64,000 bases of DNA from Paenalcaligenes hominis_A. Lineage in GTDB: Bacteria; Pseudomonadota; Gammaproteobacteria; Burkholderiales; Burkholderiaceae_B. The notes below the pieces were generated by a model. The model had not been told where the DNA came from, made no database searches, and was given only the letters and a program-made list of their open reading frames with translations. The position numbers and the translations under genes were made by a program. Shown in pieces: positions 15,182 to 24,712 of the stretch (position 1 is its first letter; every line of letters begins with the position of its first letter). The DNA is taken from NCBI RefSeq assembly GCF_041359055.1, contig NZ_JBGJKZ010000003.1, forward strand, positions 248,001 through 312,000, given 5' to 3'.

Positions 15182-17839
15182 TTACCCTACAACAATATTA
15201 ACCAAACGACCTGGTACCACAATAATACGTTTTGGTTCACGGCCCTCGAGGTAACGCTGAGCGGCTTCGTGTTGAACTGCGGCCTGTTCTATTTCAGCTT
15301 TATCAGCAGAGCTAGCAACAGTGAGCGTACCACGAAGTTTGCCGTTGACTTGGAGGGTTAAGTTAATTTCATCAGCAATTAAAGCGGCCTCATCAACCTG
15401 GGGCCAAGTGACATCAAGTAGATCGCCTTGGGCGCTAGCATAGCCTAATTCTTGCCAGAGATTCCATGTAATGTGTGGCACAACAGGGTAAAGCACACGT
15501 AATAAAATGGAGTAGCACTCTGCCAGTACCGCTTGATTGGCGGGGGAATCTGCCAGTTTTGCATGATCAAGGGTATTGAGCATTTTCATTGCCCCTGACA
15601 CCACGGTGTTGTACTGAATGCGCTGATAGTCGTATTCTGCTTGCTTTAAGATGCTGTGGATTTCGCGGCGTAACTCTTTTGCGGCAGGCTCTAAGTCGTT
15701 AGGTACAGGTTGATCCACACCCGCTTTAAGTTGGGCTTGATGTTTGTGGGCGAAATTCCAAAGACGACGCAAGAAACGGTTAGCGCCATCAATGCCGGAT
15801 TCGGCCCACTCTAGCGTTTGCTCGGGAGGGCTAGCAAACATGACAAACAAGCGCGCTGTGTCTGCACCCATTTCATCAATTAAGTGCTGAGGATCAACAC
15901 CATTGTTTTTGGATTTAGACATGGTGCCTATGCCATCATAATTGACCTCAGAGCCATCGGATTTTAGGCGGGCGCTAATAATGCTGTCTTTTTCGTCGTA
16001 GACGTTTTCAACCTCATCGGGCCAGAAGTACTCGATGCCGCCTTGGGGGGTACGGCGCTTGTAAATGTGATTCAGGACCATGCCCTGAGTAAGCAGCTTG
16101 GTGAAGGGCTCGTCGAATTTTACTAAGCCTAAATCACGCATCACTTTGGTCCAGAAGCGTGCATACAGCAAATGCAAGACGGCGTGCTCTATGCCCCCAA
16201 TGTACTGGTCCATAGGCATCCAGTAATCGTTGCGCTCGTCCACCATAGCCTGGTCATTTTTGGGTGAGGCATAACGCATAAAATACCAGGATGAGTCCAC
16301 AAATGTATCCATGGTATCGGTTTCGCGGCGTGCGTCTTTGCCGCATTTAGGGCAAGAGCAGGCGAGAAAGGCTTCGTCTTTGTTAAGCGGGTTGCCGCTG
16401 CCGTCTGGGATGTGGTGTTCGGGCAAAATAACCGGCAGATCGCTTTCAGGTACAGGCACAGGGCCACAGTCTGTACAGTGAATGATGGGTATGGGTGTGC
16501 CCCAGTAGCGTTGACGGGAAATACCCCAGTCGCGTAAACGATAAGTGGTTTTCTTTTCACCTAGACCCTGCTGGCTGAGATTGGCGGCAATGCGGTCTAT
16601 GGCTTCGGCAGAAGACAGGTTGTTGTAATCGCCAGAGTTAACAGTAACACCGTTGTCTTTGTCGGCATACCAGTCGTGCCACTGTTGGTCGGAGAAGAGC
16701 TGTTCGCCTACCTGAATGACTTGTTTAATAGGGATTTGGTACTTTAAAGCAAAAGCAAAGTCGCGTTCGTCATGGGCGGGTACACCCATTACAGCACCAT
16801 CGCCGTAAGACATGAGCACGTAATTCCCAACCCAAAGGTCTACTTGTGCGCCAGTAATAGGATGGGTAACGGTTAAACCGGTAGGCATACCTTCTTTGTC
16901 GCGCGTGGCAATGTCGGCTTCGGATTGACCGCCTTGTTTGCACTTTTCAATAAAAGCCGCTAATTCAGCGTTAGAGCGGGCGGCTTGGGTAGCTAAGGGG
17001 TGCTCAGGAGCTACAGCGCAAAAAGTCACGCCCATAATCGTGTCAGCACGTGTGGTAAACACATACATGCGGCCGTCTTGGATTAGGTTGCCGGCCTCAT
17101 CTTTAATGTCATGTGTAAAAGCAAAGCGCACACCGAAGCTTTTGCCGATCCAGTTTTCCTGCATTGTGCGTACGCGCTCGGGCCAACCGGGTAGATTGTT
17201 TTGGACTTGATCTAAGAGCTCGTCTGCGTAGTTGGTAATAGCTAGGTAGTAACCTGGGATTTCGCGCTTTTCTACTAAAGCACCAGAACGCCAACCTCGT
17301 CCGTCAATAACTTGCTCGTTAGCGAGTACGGTTTGATCTACTGGGTCCCAGTTCACAGTTTGGGTTTTGCGATAGGCTATGCCGGCTTCGAGCATTTTTA
17401 GGAACAGCCATTGGTTCCATTTATAGTACTCGGGATCACAAGCACACATTTCACGCGACCAATCAATGGCTAGACCCATAGCGTTCATTTGCTTTTTCAT
17501 GTATGCAATGTTGTCGTAGGTCCATTTTGCGGGAGGAACTTGAGATTTGATGGCTGCGTTTTCGGCAGGCATACCAAAAGCATCCCAACCCATAGGCATG
17601 AGAACGTTATAGCCACGAAGTCGAAGCTGGCGCGCCATTACATCGTTAATGGTGTAGTTGCGTACATGGCCCATATGCAATTTGCCACTGGGATAGGGCA
17701 GCATGGAGCATGCATAGAATTTAGGTTTTAAGCTGCCATCGGCATTTTTAGCGTTTTCTACAACGCGGTAAGCGTCGCGATCTTGCCAGTTTTGTTGGGC
17801 AGCGCGTTCGACTTGTTGTGGATTATAACTTTCCTGCAT
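15182..17839 (-). CDS. leuS: leucyl-tRNA synthetase
   Basis: This class I synthetase charges tRNA-Leu. From ATG 17839 (MQESYNPQQVE) it has 885 aa. The HIGH motif appears as HMGH at residues 55-58, and the KMSKS loop as MSKSKNNGVDP. The CP1 editing domain and a CxxC zinc-like segment (CTDCGPVP ... CSCPKCGKD) lie between. An upstream in-frame start would add 39 residues and was rejected. It is the first gene of a six-gene minus-strand operon. Confidence 0.97.
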   Translation of the reverse strand: MQESYNPQQVERAAQQNWQDRDAYRVVENAKNADGSLKPKFYACSMLPYPSGKLHMGHVRNYTINDVMARQLRLRGYNVLMPMGWDAFGMPAENAAIKSQVPPAKWTYDNIAYMKKQMNAMGLAIDWSREMCACDPEYYKWNQWLFLKMLEAGIAYRKTQTVNWDPVDQTVLANEQVIDGRGWRSGALVEKREIPGYYLAITNYADELLDQVQNNLPGWPERVRTMQENWIGKSFGVRFAFTHDIKDEAGNLIQDGRMYVFTTRADTIMGVTFCAVAPEHPLATQAARSNAELAAFIEKCKQGGQSEADIATRDKEGMPTGLTVTHPITGAQVDLWVGNYVLMSYGDGAVMGVPAHDERDFAFALKYQIPIKQVIQVGEQLFSDQQWHDWYADKDNGVTVNSGDYNNLSSAEAIDRIAANLSQQGLGEKKTTYRLRDWGISRQRYWGTPIPIIHCTDCGPVPVPESDLPVILPEHHIPDGSGNPLNKDEAFLACSCPKCGKDARRETDTMDTFVDSSWYFMRYASPKNDQAMVDERNDYWMPMDQYIGGIEHAVLHLLYARFWTKVMRDLGLVKFDEPFTKLLTQGMVLNHIYKRRTPQGGIEYFWPDEVENVYDEKDSIISARLKSDGSEVNYDGIGTMSKSKNNGVDPQHLIDEMGADTARLFVMFASPPEQTLEWAESGIDGANRFLRRLWNFAHKHQAQLKAGVDQPVPNDLEPAAKELRREIHSILKQAEYDYQRIQYNTVVSGAMKMLNTLDHAKLADSPANQAVLAECYSILLRVLYPVVPHITWNLWQELGYASAQGDLLDVTWPQVDEAALIADEINLTLQVNGKLRGTLTVASSADKAEIEQAAVQHEAAQRYLEGREPKRIIVVPGRLVNIVVG

Positions 17840-17942
17840 GAGATTTGAGCTACCAAGTAAGGTATGAATAAAAAGAACTCTTACATTATACGGGGCAAAA
17901 GCGCTTGTGCCAGTGTTGCAAGAGCTAAATAATTTAACCACA

Positions 17943-17970
17943 AAAAAGCCCTGCAATTGCAGGGCTTTTT
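17943..17970 (-). terminator. rpmB-rpmG terminator (possibly bidirectional)
   Basis: A perfect 28-bp palindrome (AAAAAGCCCTGCA, central AT, then the complement) ends in five T on both strands. It lies 30 nt after the rpmG stop and about 100 nt before the leuS start, insulating the two transcription units. Confidence 0.88.
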
Positions 17971-18000
17971 GCCGTAGTCTCGCTGGGTAATACCTGGGTA

Positions 18001-18168
18001 TTAACGCAGACGAGTTTCTTTGTACTCTACGTGTTTGCGCACTACAGGGTCAAATTTTTTGATGACCATTTTTTCAGGTGTGTTGCGCTTGTTTTTGGTT
18101 GTGGTGTAGAAGTGACCAGTTCCTGCGGAGGATTCGAGTTTAATTTTCTCGCGGATTCCTTTAGCCAT
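18001..18168 (-). CDS. rpmG: 50S ribosomal protein L33
   Basis: This is the 55-aa L33, read from ATG 18168. It begins MAKGIREKIKLESSAGTGHFY and ends YKETRLR. It has no CxxC zinc motif, so it is the zinc-free form. It follows rpmB by 39 nt in the conserved rpmB-rpmG pair and ends in the palindromic terminator. Confidence 0.95.
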   Translation of the reverse strand: MAKGIREKIKLESSAGTGHFYTTTKNKRNTPEKMVIKKFDPVVRKHVEYKETRLR

Positions 18169-18207
18169 GATGTATTCCTTTAACTAGCTGTGAGATGAAG
18201 CGAGCGA

Positions 18208-18444
18208 TTAAACGCGTTCGCCGCGAGCACGCATGTCTGCAAGAACGGACTCAATACCGTTTTTGTCGATCAAGCGTAGAGCTTGGGTGGATACGCGTAA
18301 ACGTACCCAGCGGTTTTCGCTTTCAACCCAGAAACGGCGAGATTGCAAGTTTGGCAAAAAACGACGTTTGGTTTTGTTGTTGGCGTGAGAAACATTATTG
18401 CCCACCATTGGGCCTTTTCCGGTAACTCGGCATACGCGTGCCAT
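18208..18444 (-). CDS. rpmB: 50S ribosomal protein L28
   Basis: This is L28 of the large ribosomal subunit, 78 aa, beginning MARVCRVTGKGPMVGNNVSHANNKTKR, the diagnostic opening. It is the first gene of the rpmBG pair. The upstream 168 nt are AT-rich and probably hold the promoter, which I could not place with confidence. Confidence 0.97.
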   Translation of the reverse strand: MARVCRVTGKGPMVGNNVSHANNKTKRRFLPNLQSRRFWVESENRWVRLRVSTQALRLIDKNGIESVLADMRARGERV

Positions 18445-18612
18445 GGTTATACCCCTTTAGAGTCTAAATCGGCTTCCGCGCTTGCAGTAAAATCGTTACT
18501 ACGGGCGCATTAAAGCACAAACCAAATCAAAGAAATCTTTTTTGCTCTGATTTAGTCTAAGTAGTTCATAAAACAATACATTCTAATATAAAAAATGGCG
18601 GCAAAGCAAGCA

Positions 18613-19821
18613 TCACGCCATTTCTTTCAAGGCTTTTCGGCCCGAAAACCACGAAATAGTGACACAAGCACTAAGTACAACCACCAGAGGCACGGCAGAG
18701 ATTGTGTGCCAAGAGCTGACTGCTAGACCTGCTAAGGCACCACAAAGCATTTGTAGTGTGCCCATCAGGGCTGAAGCAACGCCAAGACGATGGCCTTGGG
18801 CTGAAAGGGCCAATGCTGCAGCATTGGGGTTGATAAAACCCTGGCAAGCCATAAACACCATCAAAATTGCCATAACCCCAAAGACATTTATTATACCTAG
18901 AAGAGTGCAAACTAAGCCAATCATAACGGTGCTGAACTGTATGGTTTGGGCTACAGCTAAAATACGATGAGGTAAATAGTATTTTAGTAACCGAGCTCCA
19001 ATTTGCGAGGCGGCAATAAGGCAAAATGCATTTAAGCCAAATAAAACGCCAAACCATGTTGTAGGTACTGCAAAAGCGCTAATAAAGACGCGCGGAGCAC
19101 CACTAATATAAGCAAACATCCCTGCAGAGCCAAAAGCCGCAGTAAGTGAATAAAACAAAAAACCGCGGTGTTTTAAGAGTTCTTTGTAGTTTTTAGCAAT
19201 AAGGCCTGGACGCAAAGGAATGGTGTGCGCTTTATCTAAGCTTTCTTTCATAGTAAAAAGAGTACTAATCAATAAAGCGACACCACATAAGGTCATTATA
19301 TGGAACAGAAAACGCCAATCTGCAAAAAGCAAAACCTGGCCTCCAATAATGGGGGCTAGAATAGGTGTGGCTCCCATAATGAGCATAATCATCGATAACG
19401 CCTTGGCAGCGTCACGTGTTTCGAGATGGTCTCGAATTACAGCGCGGGGTATGACGGCCCCAGAGGCCCCCCCAAAAGCTTGCACTATACGCCATAATGT
19501 TAAGTGCTCTATGTCCTGACTAAAGGCCACTGCAACCGAAGCAATACTAAAAAGCAGTACGCCGAAAACTAAAGGAGGCTTACGACCAAAACGATCTGCT
19601 ATAGGCCCATAAAAAAGCTGGGCCAAAGCCATACCAAATAAATAGCTTGCAAGAGTGCGTTCTACGCGTCCTTCGGAGGTAGCCAAATCGACTGCAATCT
19701 GAGGGAAGGCAGGAAGGTACATGTCTACTGCTAGAGGCCCTAATGCAGTAAGCAGCCCCATGAGTATTAACCAAGACGGAATCGTATTGGATAAATGACG
19801 TTTAGGTTTAGAGGTAGACAT
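18613..19821 (-). CDS. Bcr/CflA-family multidrug efflux MFS transporter
   Basis: This is a 402-aa, twelve-helix major facilitator exporter of the Bcr/CflA (DHA1) type. The N-terminal segment LTALGPLAVDMYLPAFPQIAVDL, with the conserved D-M-Y-L-P in helix 1, is typical. The loop 2-3 signature appears as GPIADRFGRKPPLV. Such proteins export bicyclomycin, sulfonamides or chloramphenicol by proton antiport; the substrate here is unknown. The start is placed at ATG 19821 (MSTSKPKRHLS); a longer form would add 24 unlikely residues. It is divergent from cfa. Confidence 0.85.
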   Translation of the reverse strand: MSTSKPKRHLSNTIPSWLILMGLLTALGPLAVDMYLPAFPQIAVDLATSEGRVERTLASYLFGMALAQLFYGPIADRFGRKPPLVFGVLLFSIASVAVAFSQDIEHLTLWRIVQAFGGASGAVIPRAVIRDHLETRDAAKALSMIMLIMGATPILAPIIGGQVLLFADWRFLFHIMTLCGVALLISTLFTMKESLDKAHTIPLRPGLIAKNYKELLKHRGFLFYSLTAAFGSAGMFAYISGAPRVFISAFAVPTTWFGVLFGLNAFCLIAASQIGARLLKYYLPHRILAVAQTIQFSTVMIGLVCTLLGIINVFGVMAILMVFMACQGFINPNAAALALSAQGHRLGVASALMGTLQMLCGALAGLAVSSWHTISAVPLVVVLSACVTISWFSGRKALKEMA

Positions 19822-19945
19822 AATTCCAACATCAAATACAGAAACCCTACATAGTAGCATGCACTTGTAGAGCAAACGATACGCATCATCCATGTTTTAG
19901 TGCTTAGCAAAATTTTAATTTTGCAATACACATAGGAGGCAGAAA

Positions 19946-21196
19946 ATGAGTGTAAATGCAGCAATTCAGTCAGTGCTAGATAAACTTCCCATGCCCACGC
20001 GCCTTATTATGCCGGATGGGACGAAGCTAGGGGATGGGGATCCAGAGCTTATAGTCCAGGCTAAAACCCATACTGCTTTAACGCGTTTGGCATCAGGGCA
20101 AATTGGTTTGCTGGGCGAGGATTACGTTAATGGGGACTTTGATTTTCAAGGCTCTATGCGCAATCTTATGCGAGCAGCGGTAAGCATACTTCCCACTACA
20201 CCTATTAATCAAAGCCGCTCTGGTGCTTTTATTAATTTTTTGCAACGCTTGCGCTCGGCATGGCGTCACACCTTAGAGCGTGATGCAAAGCAAATTCAGT
20301 TCCATTATGATTTATCAGATGAGTTTTATGCGCTATGGCTAGATCCAAGGCGGGTGTATTCCTGCGCTTATTACGTACAGCCAGACTCTACCTTAGAGCA
20401 AGCTCAAGAGGCCAAGTTAGATCTAATTTGTAAAAAGCTGAAATTGCAGGCGGGAGAGCGCTTTTTAGATATCGGTGCAGGCTGGGGTGGGTTGTTGTTA
20501 TGGGCTGCAGAGCACTATGGGGTGCAGGCAACAGGGATTACCTTATCGCGCAATCAACATGCATATGTTAATCAGCTCATTCAAGAAAAAGGCCTAGAGG
20601 GGCGAGTCACCATGTCGTTGATGGATTATCGTCAACTTGAGCCAGAGCAGCCATTCGACAAAATGGCCTCGGTAGGTATGTTTGAGCATGTGGGGCGCGC
20701 TCAGCTTACGCAGTATTTTGTTCGTATTAACGAGCTCTTACGTCCGGGTGGTTTGGTGCTCAACCATGGTATTACCTCAGGAGGGGTGGACCATACGCAA
20801 TTAGGGGCTGGAATGGGCGAGTTTATTGACAAGTTTATTTTCCCAGGTGGGGAGTTAACTCATATTAGCCATGTAACGCGACATTTAGCCGAAGGCGGTT
20901 TAGAGGCGGTAGACATAGAAAATCTTCGCCCGCATTATGCACGGACTCTATGGGCGTGGAGTGACCGGCTTGAGCGCCATTTGGATGAGGCGAATCGGAT
21001 TTTAGATACTGCAGATGGGCAGCGTTCATTACGTGCTTATAGGGTGTATTTAGCAGGGTGTGCAATGGGTTTTGAGCAGGGGTGGGTGTCTTTGCATCAG
21101 GTATTGGCGCAACCCATGCATGGGCCTAGACCGGACGAGCTAGACTATCCCGCCGATCTCAGTTACCCATGGCGTCGTAGCTATATTTATAACTAA
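19946..21196 (+). CDS. cfa: cyclopropane-fatty-acyl-phospholipid synthase
   Basis: This enzyme adds a methylene from SAM across cis double bonds of membrane phospholipid acyl chains, often in stationary phase or under acid stress. It has 416 aa. The N-terminal lipid-binding domain covers about residues 1-110. The SAM-binding motif is LDIGAGWGGLLLWAAEHYG, followed by GITLSRNQ and the catalytic-region segments SVGMFEHVG and INELLRPGGLVLNHGI. A Shine-Dalgarno (AGGAGG) precedes the ATG. The last 4 nt overlap the convergent membrane glycosyltransferase gene. Confidence 0.92.
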   Translation: MSVNAAIQSVLDKLPMPTRLIMPDGTKLGDGDPELIVQAKTHTALTRLASGQIGLLGEDYVNGDFDFQGSMRNLMRAAVSILPTTPINQSRSGAFINFLQRLRSAWRHTLERDAKQIQFHYDLSDEFYALWLDPRRVYSCAYYVQPDSTLEQAQEAKLDLICKKLKLQAGERFLDIGAGWGGLLLWAAEHYGVQATGITLSRNQHAYVNQLIQEKGLEGRVTMSLMDYRQLEPEQPFDKMASVGMFEHVGRAQLTQYFVRINELLRPGGLVLNHGITSGGVDHTQLGAGMGEFIDKFIFPGGELTHISHVTRHLAEGGLEAVDIENLRPHYARTLWAWSDRLERHLDEANRILDTADGQRSLRAYRVYLAGCAMGFEQGWVSLHQVLAQPMHGPRPDELDYPADLSYPWRRSYIYN

Positions 21197-22947
21197 GGCT
21201 GTGTTTGGCGTTTAAGTAGGCGGAACATTTCATTCCGGTCGCCACCTCGGCGGCCTTGCCAAAGCTCTTGTGTGGGCCCGAAAAAACTATTTTGCTCGGC
21301 CATGCTTAGCTTTGGTGAGGTTTGCTGCAAAATGTACTCGCATTTTGCATCAAAGCTAAAATTCATACCACTAAAAGCATAAAAAGAGGCACGTTGCCCA
21401 AGGCCTAAGCCCACCGCATGTATACACGTGTTTGCAGGCAAGCGTTGAACTTGTTGTGCCAGCTCATAAGAGACCTGTCTGTAGCTGCGAGCGTAGTCCA
21501 AGGCTGGAAGCCACAAGGTGACAAGCAGTAACCAGGTAGTAATTAAACCGCCAGCAGAAAGCACTGTGCCGCGCCATAACGCTGGCGGATGAGTGCGCAA
21601 ACGCCAGCTGACTAAGCTTATCCATGCTACCGTGCCTAGCATTGCAACACTTAACAAGACCCACGAGATGCTGGTGTCAAACCCTTGGGTTTGACGGTGG
21701 ATGCTAAGAGCAATTTTTGGGGGCCAACCCGTGTGCTGTGCTATCCAGCCTAGCCAAACGGCAGCGGCAAATAAAGAAAAGCACATCACAGCAAACCAAT
21801 CAAAGCTGTTAATCGCGCCTCGACGTAAAGTGGGTAGAGCAAAGGCGGCTAATACCGCGCATGGCACAACTAATAATGCATACTCTGGCTCAAAAGCCTG
21901 AGCAGAGAAAAAAAGTAAACCCAATGGGCCGACTAATAAGCTTACCGGAATAGCAATATGAGCAAAACGCAGCCAAGAGCGCCATTGCCAAAGTGCGATT
22001 ACAACTAAAGGCCAGGTGGGCCACAAAAACCATAGCAGATCCCGTCCGCTTTTTATTAGAGCGCTAGTTTGAGGCCAGGTTATTTGTTGTAGGTGCCAAA
22101 GCTGCCATTGTTGCCACCAATACGGATAGCCTTTAGCGGCCATGATCCATAATGTAACTAGCCCCACAGCAGTAAGAAGGGCCAGTATCAACGATTGCAC
22201 GTGTTGACGCAATGACATACACAATGCATAAGCGAGTGTGGCGCTAAAGCATAAGCTTAAAGCAACCCATAGGCCTTGGTTTAAAAAGCTTAGACCAATG
22301 GCCGCGCCTAAAAGCAAAGCGGCGCGTAACGGTTTGGCATAGGTTAGGCTAAGAGCATAAAAGGCCGTGGCATATAAAGCTAGGCTGAGTGGGACAGAGG
22401 AGGTTTCATGCAGCCGCCAAATAATGCCAACGGTAGCCACACATAACAGCAAAGCCGCATCGGCAATCATTCGGCCGTAGTCCACCGTAGAGGGCTCGCC
22501 ACCAAAAGGCAAGGGCAGGGGCTGGGCGGCGCGCCGACTGGCTAATCTAAATACGCCTTGCCATAGTGTACTGAGAAGCACCAAAAAATACAGTAAATTT
22601 GGTAAACGAGAGGCAAGAATGGTGGCGTCTAATGGCGAAGTGAAAAGCTCAAAAATTGGTGCAAAGACCTGAATGCTAAGTACCCCTATCCAGATATGCA
22701 AGGGGCCTATTTCAGCAAAGGCTAAATTACCGATCTGAGGGGTGATTAGTGACTGCCACCCTTCGTACTGAACGGCGCTAAGCATAGCTGCTAAACCAAT
22801 AACGTCATCCGTTTTCCATGGGTCGCGTAAAAATAGACCAGCAAAAATATAGATCAGGCCGACTACCCACAGCACGGCTCGCGGCAACTTGCTCGCGGCG
22901 GAGGTGGTTAAACGTGCAGGAGTTGTGTGGGGAGTAGTTATGGACAC
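21193..22947 (-). CDS. multi-spanning glycosyltransferase (ArnT/GT39-like)
   Basis: This is a 584-aa membrane protein starting at GTG 22947, with about ten to twelve hydrophobic helices. The N-terminal segment LFLRDPWKTDDVIGLAAMLSA resembles the first periplasmic loop of GT39/ArnT enzymes, in which an acidic D-D/E pair is catalytic; those enzymes move sugars from polyprenyl phosphate carriers onto lipid A or protein. The C-terminal quarter is predicted periplasmic and has two Cys. The acceptor and sugar are unknown. It is monocistronic between cfa and rpmE2. Confidence 0.65.
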   Translation of the reverse strand: MSITTPHTTPARLTTSAASKLPRAVLWVVGLIYIFAGLFLRDPWKTDDVIGLAAMLSAVQYEGWQSLITPQIGNLAFAEIGPLHIWIGVLSIQVFAPIFELFTSPLDATILASRLPNLLYFLVLLSTLWQGVFRLASRRAAQPLPLPFGGEPSTVDYGRMIADAALLLCVATVGIIWRLHETSSVPLSLALYATAFYALSLTYAKPLRAALLLGAAIGLSFLNQGLWVALSLCFSATLAYALCMSLRQHVQSLILALLTAVGLVTLWIMAAKGYPYWWQQWQLWHLQQITWPQTSALIKSGRDLLWFLWPTWPLVVIALWQWRSWLRFAHIAIPVSLLVGPLGLLFFSAQAFEPEYALLVVPCAVLAAFALPTLRRGAINSFDWFAVMCFSLFAAAVWLGWIAQHTGWPPKIALSIHRQTQGFDTSISWVLLSVAMLGTVAWISLVSWRLRTHPPALWRGTVLSAGGLITTWLLLVTLWLPALDYARSYRQVSYELAQQVQRLPANTCIHAVGLGLGQRASFYAFSGMNFSFDAKCEYILQQTSPKLSMAEQNSFFGPTQELWQGRRGGDRNEMFRLLKRQTQP

Positions 22948-23031
22948 AGCATTTAGAATAAAGATAAAAACAGAGCATATCTTAATTCATATTAGCTGTT
23001 GGGGGGAAACTCTGCCAGAAGATGCGGAAAT

Positions 23032-23061
23032 AAAAAAAGCAGCCTGAGAGGCTGCTTTTTT
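23032..23061 (-). terminator. rpmE2 terminator
   Basis: An 8-bp stem (AGCAGCCT 23038-23045, AGGCTGCT 23049-23056) with loop GAG has A- and T-runs on both sides. It acts on the minus strand 12 nt after the rpmE2 stop. Confidence 0.85.
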
Positions 23062-23073
23062 AGGGAGCTGGGC

Positions 23074-23337
23074 TTAGGCTTTTTTAAGCGTACCAGCAGT
23101 GCGAGCAAAACGGGCGCGGAATTTCTCAACACGACCTGTTTCAACGATGCGTGTTTGCGCACCGGTGTAGAAAGGGTGAGATTCGGAGGTGACGTCACAC
23201 TTGAATAGAGGGTATGTTTTGCCATCTAGCTCGATGTTTTCACGAGTGTTGACGGTAGAACGAGTAATAAAAGTGTTGCCAGTTTGTTGATCCAAGAACA
23301 CCACTTCGCGGTATTCGGGGTGGATGCCTACTTTCAT
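23074..23337 (-). CDS. rpmE2: 50S ribosomal protein L31, type B
   Basis: This is the type B L31, 87 aa from ATG 23337 (MKVGIHPEYREVVFLDQQTG). It lacks the CxxC zinc motif of type A L31 and so belongs to the zinc-independent paralogue class, which in many bacteria replaces the zinc form when zinc is scarce. No Zur-type palindrome was recognised upstream. It is the only L31 gene in the window. Confidence 0.95.
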   Translation of the reverse strand: MKVGIHPEYREVVFLDQQTGNTFITRSTVNTRENIELDGKTYPLFKCDVTSESHPFYTGAQTRIVETGRVEKFRARFARTAGTLKKA

Positions 23338-23498
23338 GATGTTATCCTGTTGTCTAAAGCGGACCGCCAACAGATGGATTAACACTAATCTGCCACGTAT
23401 CCTGTAAAACCAAAGATTCTAACATTTAAGCGCGTTTTTGCAAAGAAAATGACACGAGCTTTAAAAAGCCCTAGGTAAATGTTGCATAAAAGCGATGG

Positions 23499-24176
23499 CT
23501 ACATTTTACCGAGTTCGGCTAAAGAGGTGGCATATCCGGCGGTAACGATTAAATGATCTATTAAGCGAATATCGACCAAGCTCAGGGCGCGTTGCAGTTG
23601 TTGCGTGAGATGTAAATCGGCATCGCTAGGCTGGCGCACACCCGATGGATGATTATGTGCAAGTATTATAGCGGCAGCATGATGTTTTAGGGCAGATTTT
23701 ACCAGTTCACGGGGGTAAACCGAGGCTTGGGTTAAGGTGCCCTTAGCGACCTCTTCGCTAGTAATAAGGTGCAACTGATTATCGAGGTAAAGAGCAATGC
23801 AATGCTCTATAGTTAAATGGCCTAGTCGTGCAATACAGTAGTCTTTAACCAGTTGTGGGCGATTCATAACGGGGCCCATCTGTAAGCATTGTTGTAGAGC
23901 GCGTTTATTAATTTCGCTCATTGCTAAAATTTCACAGGCTTTGGCTAGACCTATGCCTTTATATTGCTGCAACTGGGTGATATCAGTGGCTAAAAGACCA
24001 CGTAATCCGCCTAGCTCTTTTAATAAGCTTTGGGCGAGTTGCAACACAGGGCGTTGCCTGTGCCCCGTGCGAAGCATGATGGCTAATAGCTCAGCATCAC
24101 TGAGCGCGGCAGGGCCAGATCGGAGTAAACGCTCGCGTGGGCGCACTTTATTTAGGGTTTTGCTGTCAGAAGTCAT
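23499..24176 (-). CDS. radC: RadC/JAB-domain protein
   Basis: This is a RadC-family (UPF0758) protein with an N-terminal helix-hairpin-helix region (LLATDITQLQQYKGIGLAKACEILA) and a C-terminal MPN/JAB domain carrying the metal motif HNHPSG in LAHNHPSGVRQPSDAD. A role in DNA repair was proposed historically but is not firmly established. The start is set at ATG 24176 (MTSDSKTLNKVRPRERLLRSG), which aligns with family N termini; two further in-frame starts at 24185 and 24209 remain possible, and none has a strong Shine-Dalgarno. It is divergent from fkpB. Confidence 0.9.
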   Translation of the reverse strand: MTSDSKTLNKVRPRERLLRSGPAALSDAELLAIMLRTGHRQRPVLQLAQSLLKELGGLRGLLATDITQLQQYKGIGLAKACEILAMSEINKRALQQCLQMGPVMNRPQLVKDYCIARLGHLTIEHCIALYLDNQLHLITSEEVAKGTLTQASVYPRELVKSALKHHAAAIILAHNHPSGVRQPSDADLHLTQQLQRALSLVDIRLIDHLIVTAGYATSLAELGKM

Positions 24177-24235
24177 TGTAGGCATTAAAATGAGCAAATG
24201 AATAATCACGATTTAGACTTATAGGGTGACAGACC

Positions 24236-24712
24236 TTGAGCGTGGAAAACCAACAAGAGCGACCAATTGTCCATGCGGACTCTTACCTAACGCTGCACTA
24301 TTGCATTCAGATTTTGACGGGGCCCGCAGGCGGTACCGTTTTTGCTAATACCTTTGATGGCCGTCCTGCTACCTTACAACTAGGAACGGGGCAGTGGTCT
24401 CCCGGCCTAGAGGCTGCCTTATTAGGCCGCTCCGAAGGCGAGGTGTTTGGCTGCACCCTAGAGCCCGAGCAAGCTTATGGCGAGCGTAACCCTGCATTGG
24501 TGCAATGGATAGCTCGAGAGCTGATGACCGATCTACAAAACCCCGAGGACACTTACGAGCCGGGTGATATGGTGGAGTTTGCCGCACCAACAGGTATTCG
24601 TTATGCCGGGGTGTTAAAGCAATGGAGTGACGATTCCGCTTTATTTGACTTTAATCATCCTCTAGCCGGTGCACAAATACGTCTAGACGTACATATTTTG
24701 GGAATATTATGA
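24236..24712 (+). CDS. fkpB: FKBP-type peptidyl-prolyl isomerase (SlpA/FkpB)
   Basis: This is a cytoplasmic peptidyl-prolyl cis-trans isomerase of the SlpA subfamily, 158 aa. It shows LTLHYCIQILTGPAGGTVFANTFDGRPATLQLGTGQWSPGLEAALLG, in which the IF insertion of the SlyD/SlpA type follows. No ATG is available near the start; TTG 24236 or GTG 24242 must be used. The 3' end overlaps ispH by 4 nt (ATGA), the same fkpB-ispH pairing as in enterobacteria. Confidence 0.88.
   Translation: MSVENQQERPIVHADSYLTLHYCIQILTGPAGGTVFANTFDGRPATLQLGTGQWSPGLEAALLGRSEGEVFGCTLEPEQAYGERNPALVQWIARELMTDLQNPEDTYEPGDMVEFAAPTGIRYAGVLKQWSDDSALFDFNHPLAGAQIRLDVHILGIL

Noticed and set aside
16189..16560. 123-aa ORF in another frame of leuS
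   Set aside because: leuS is intact here with all class I motifs, so this is an overlapping frame without independent support.
23338..23498. Possible Zur box before rpmE2
   Set aside because: Type B L31 genes can be zinc-regulated, but I found no convincing Zur palindrome here.
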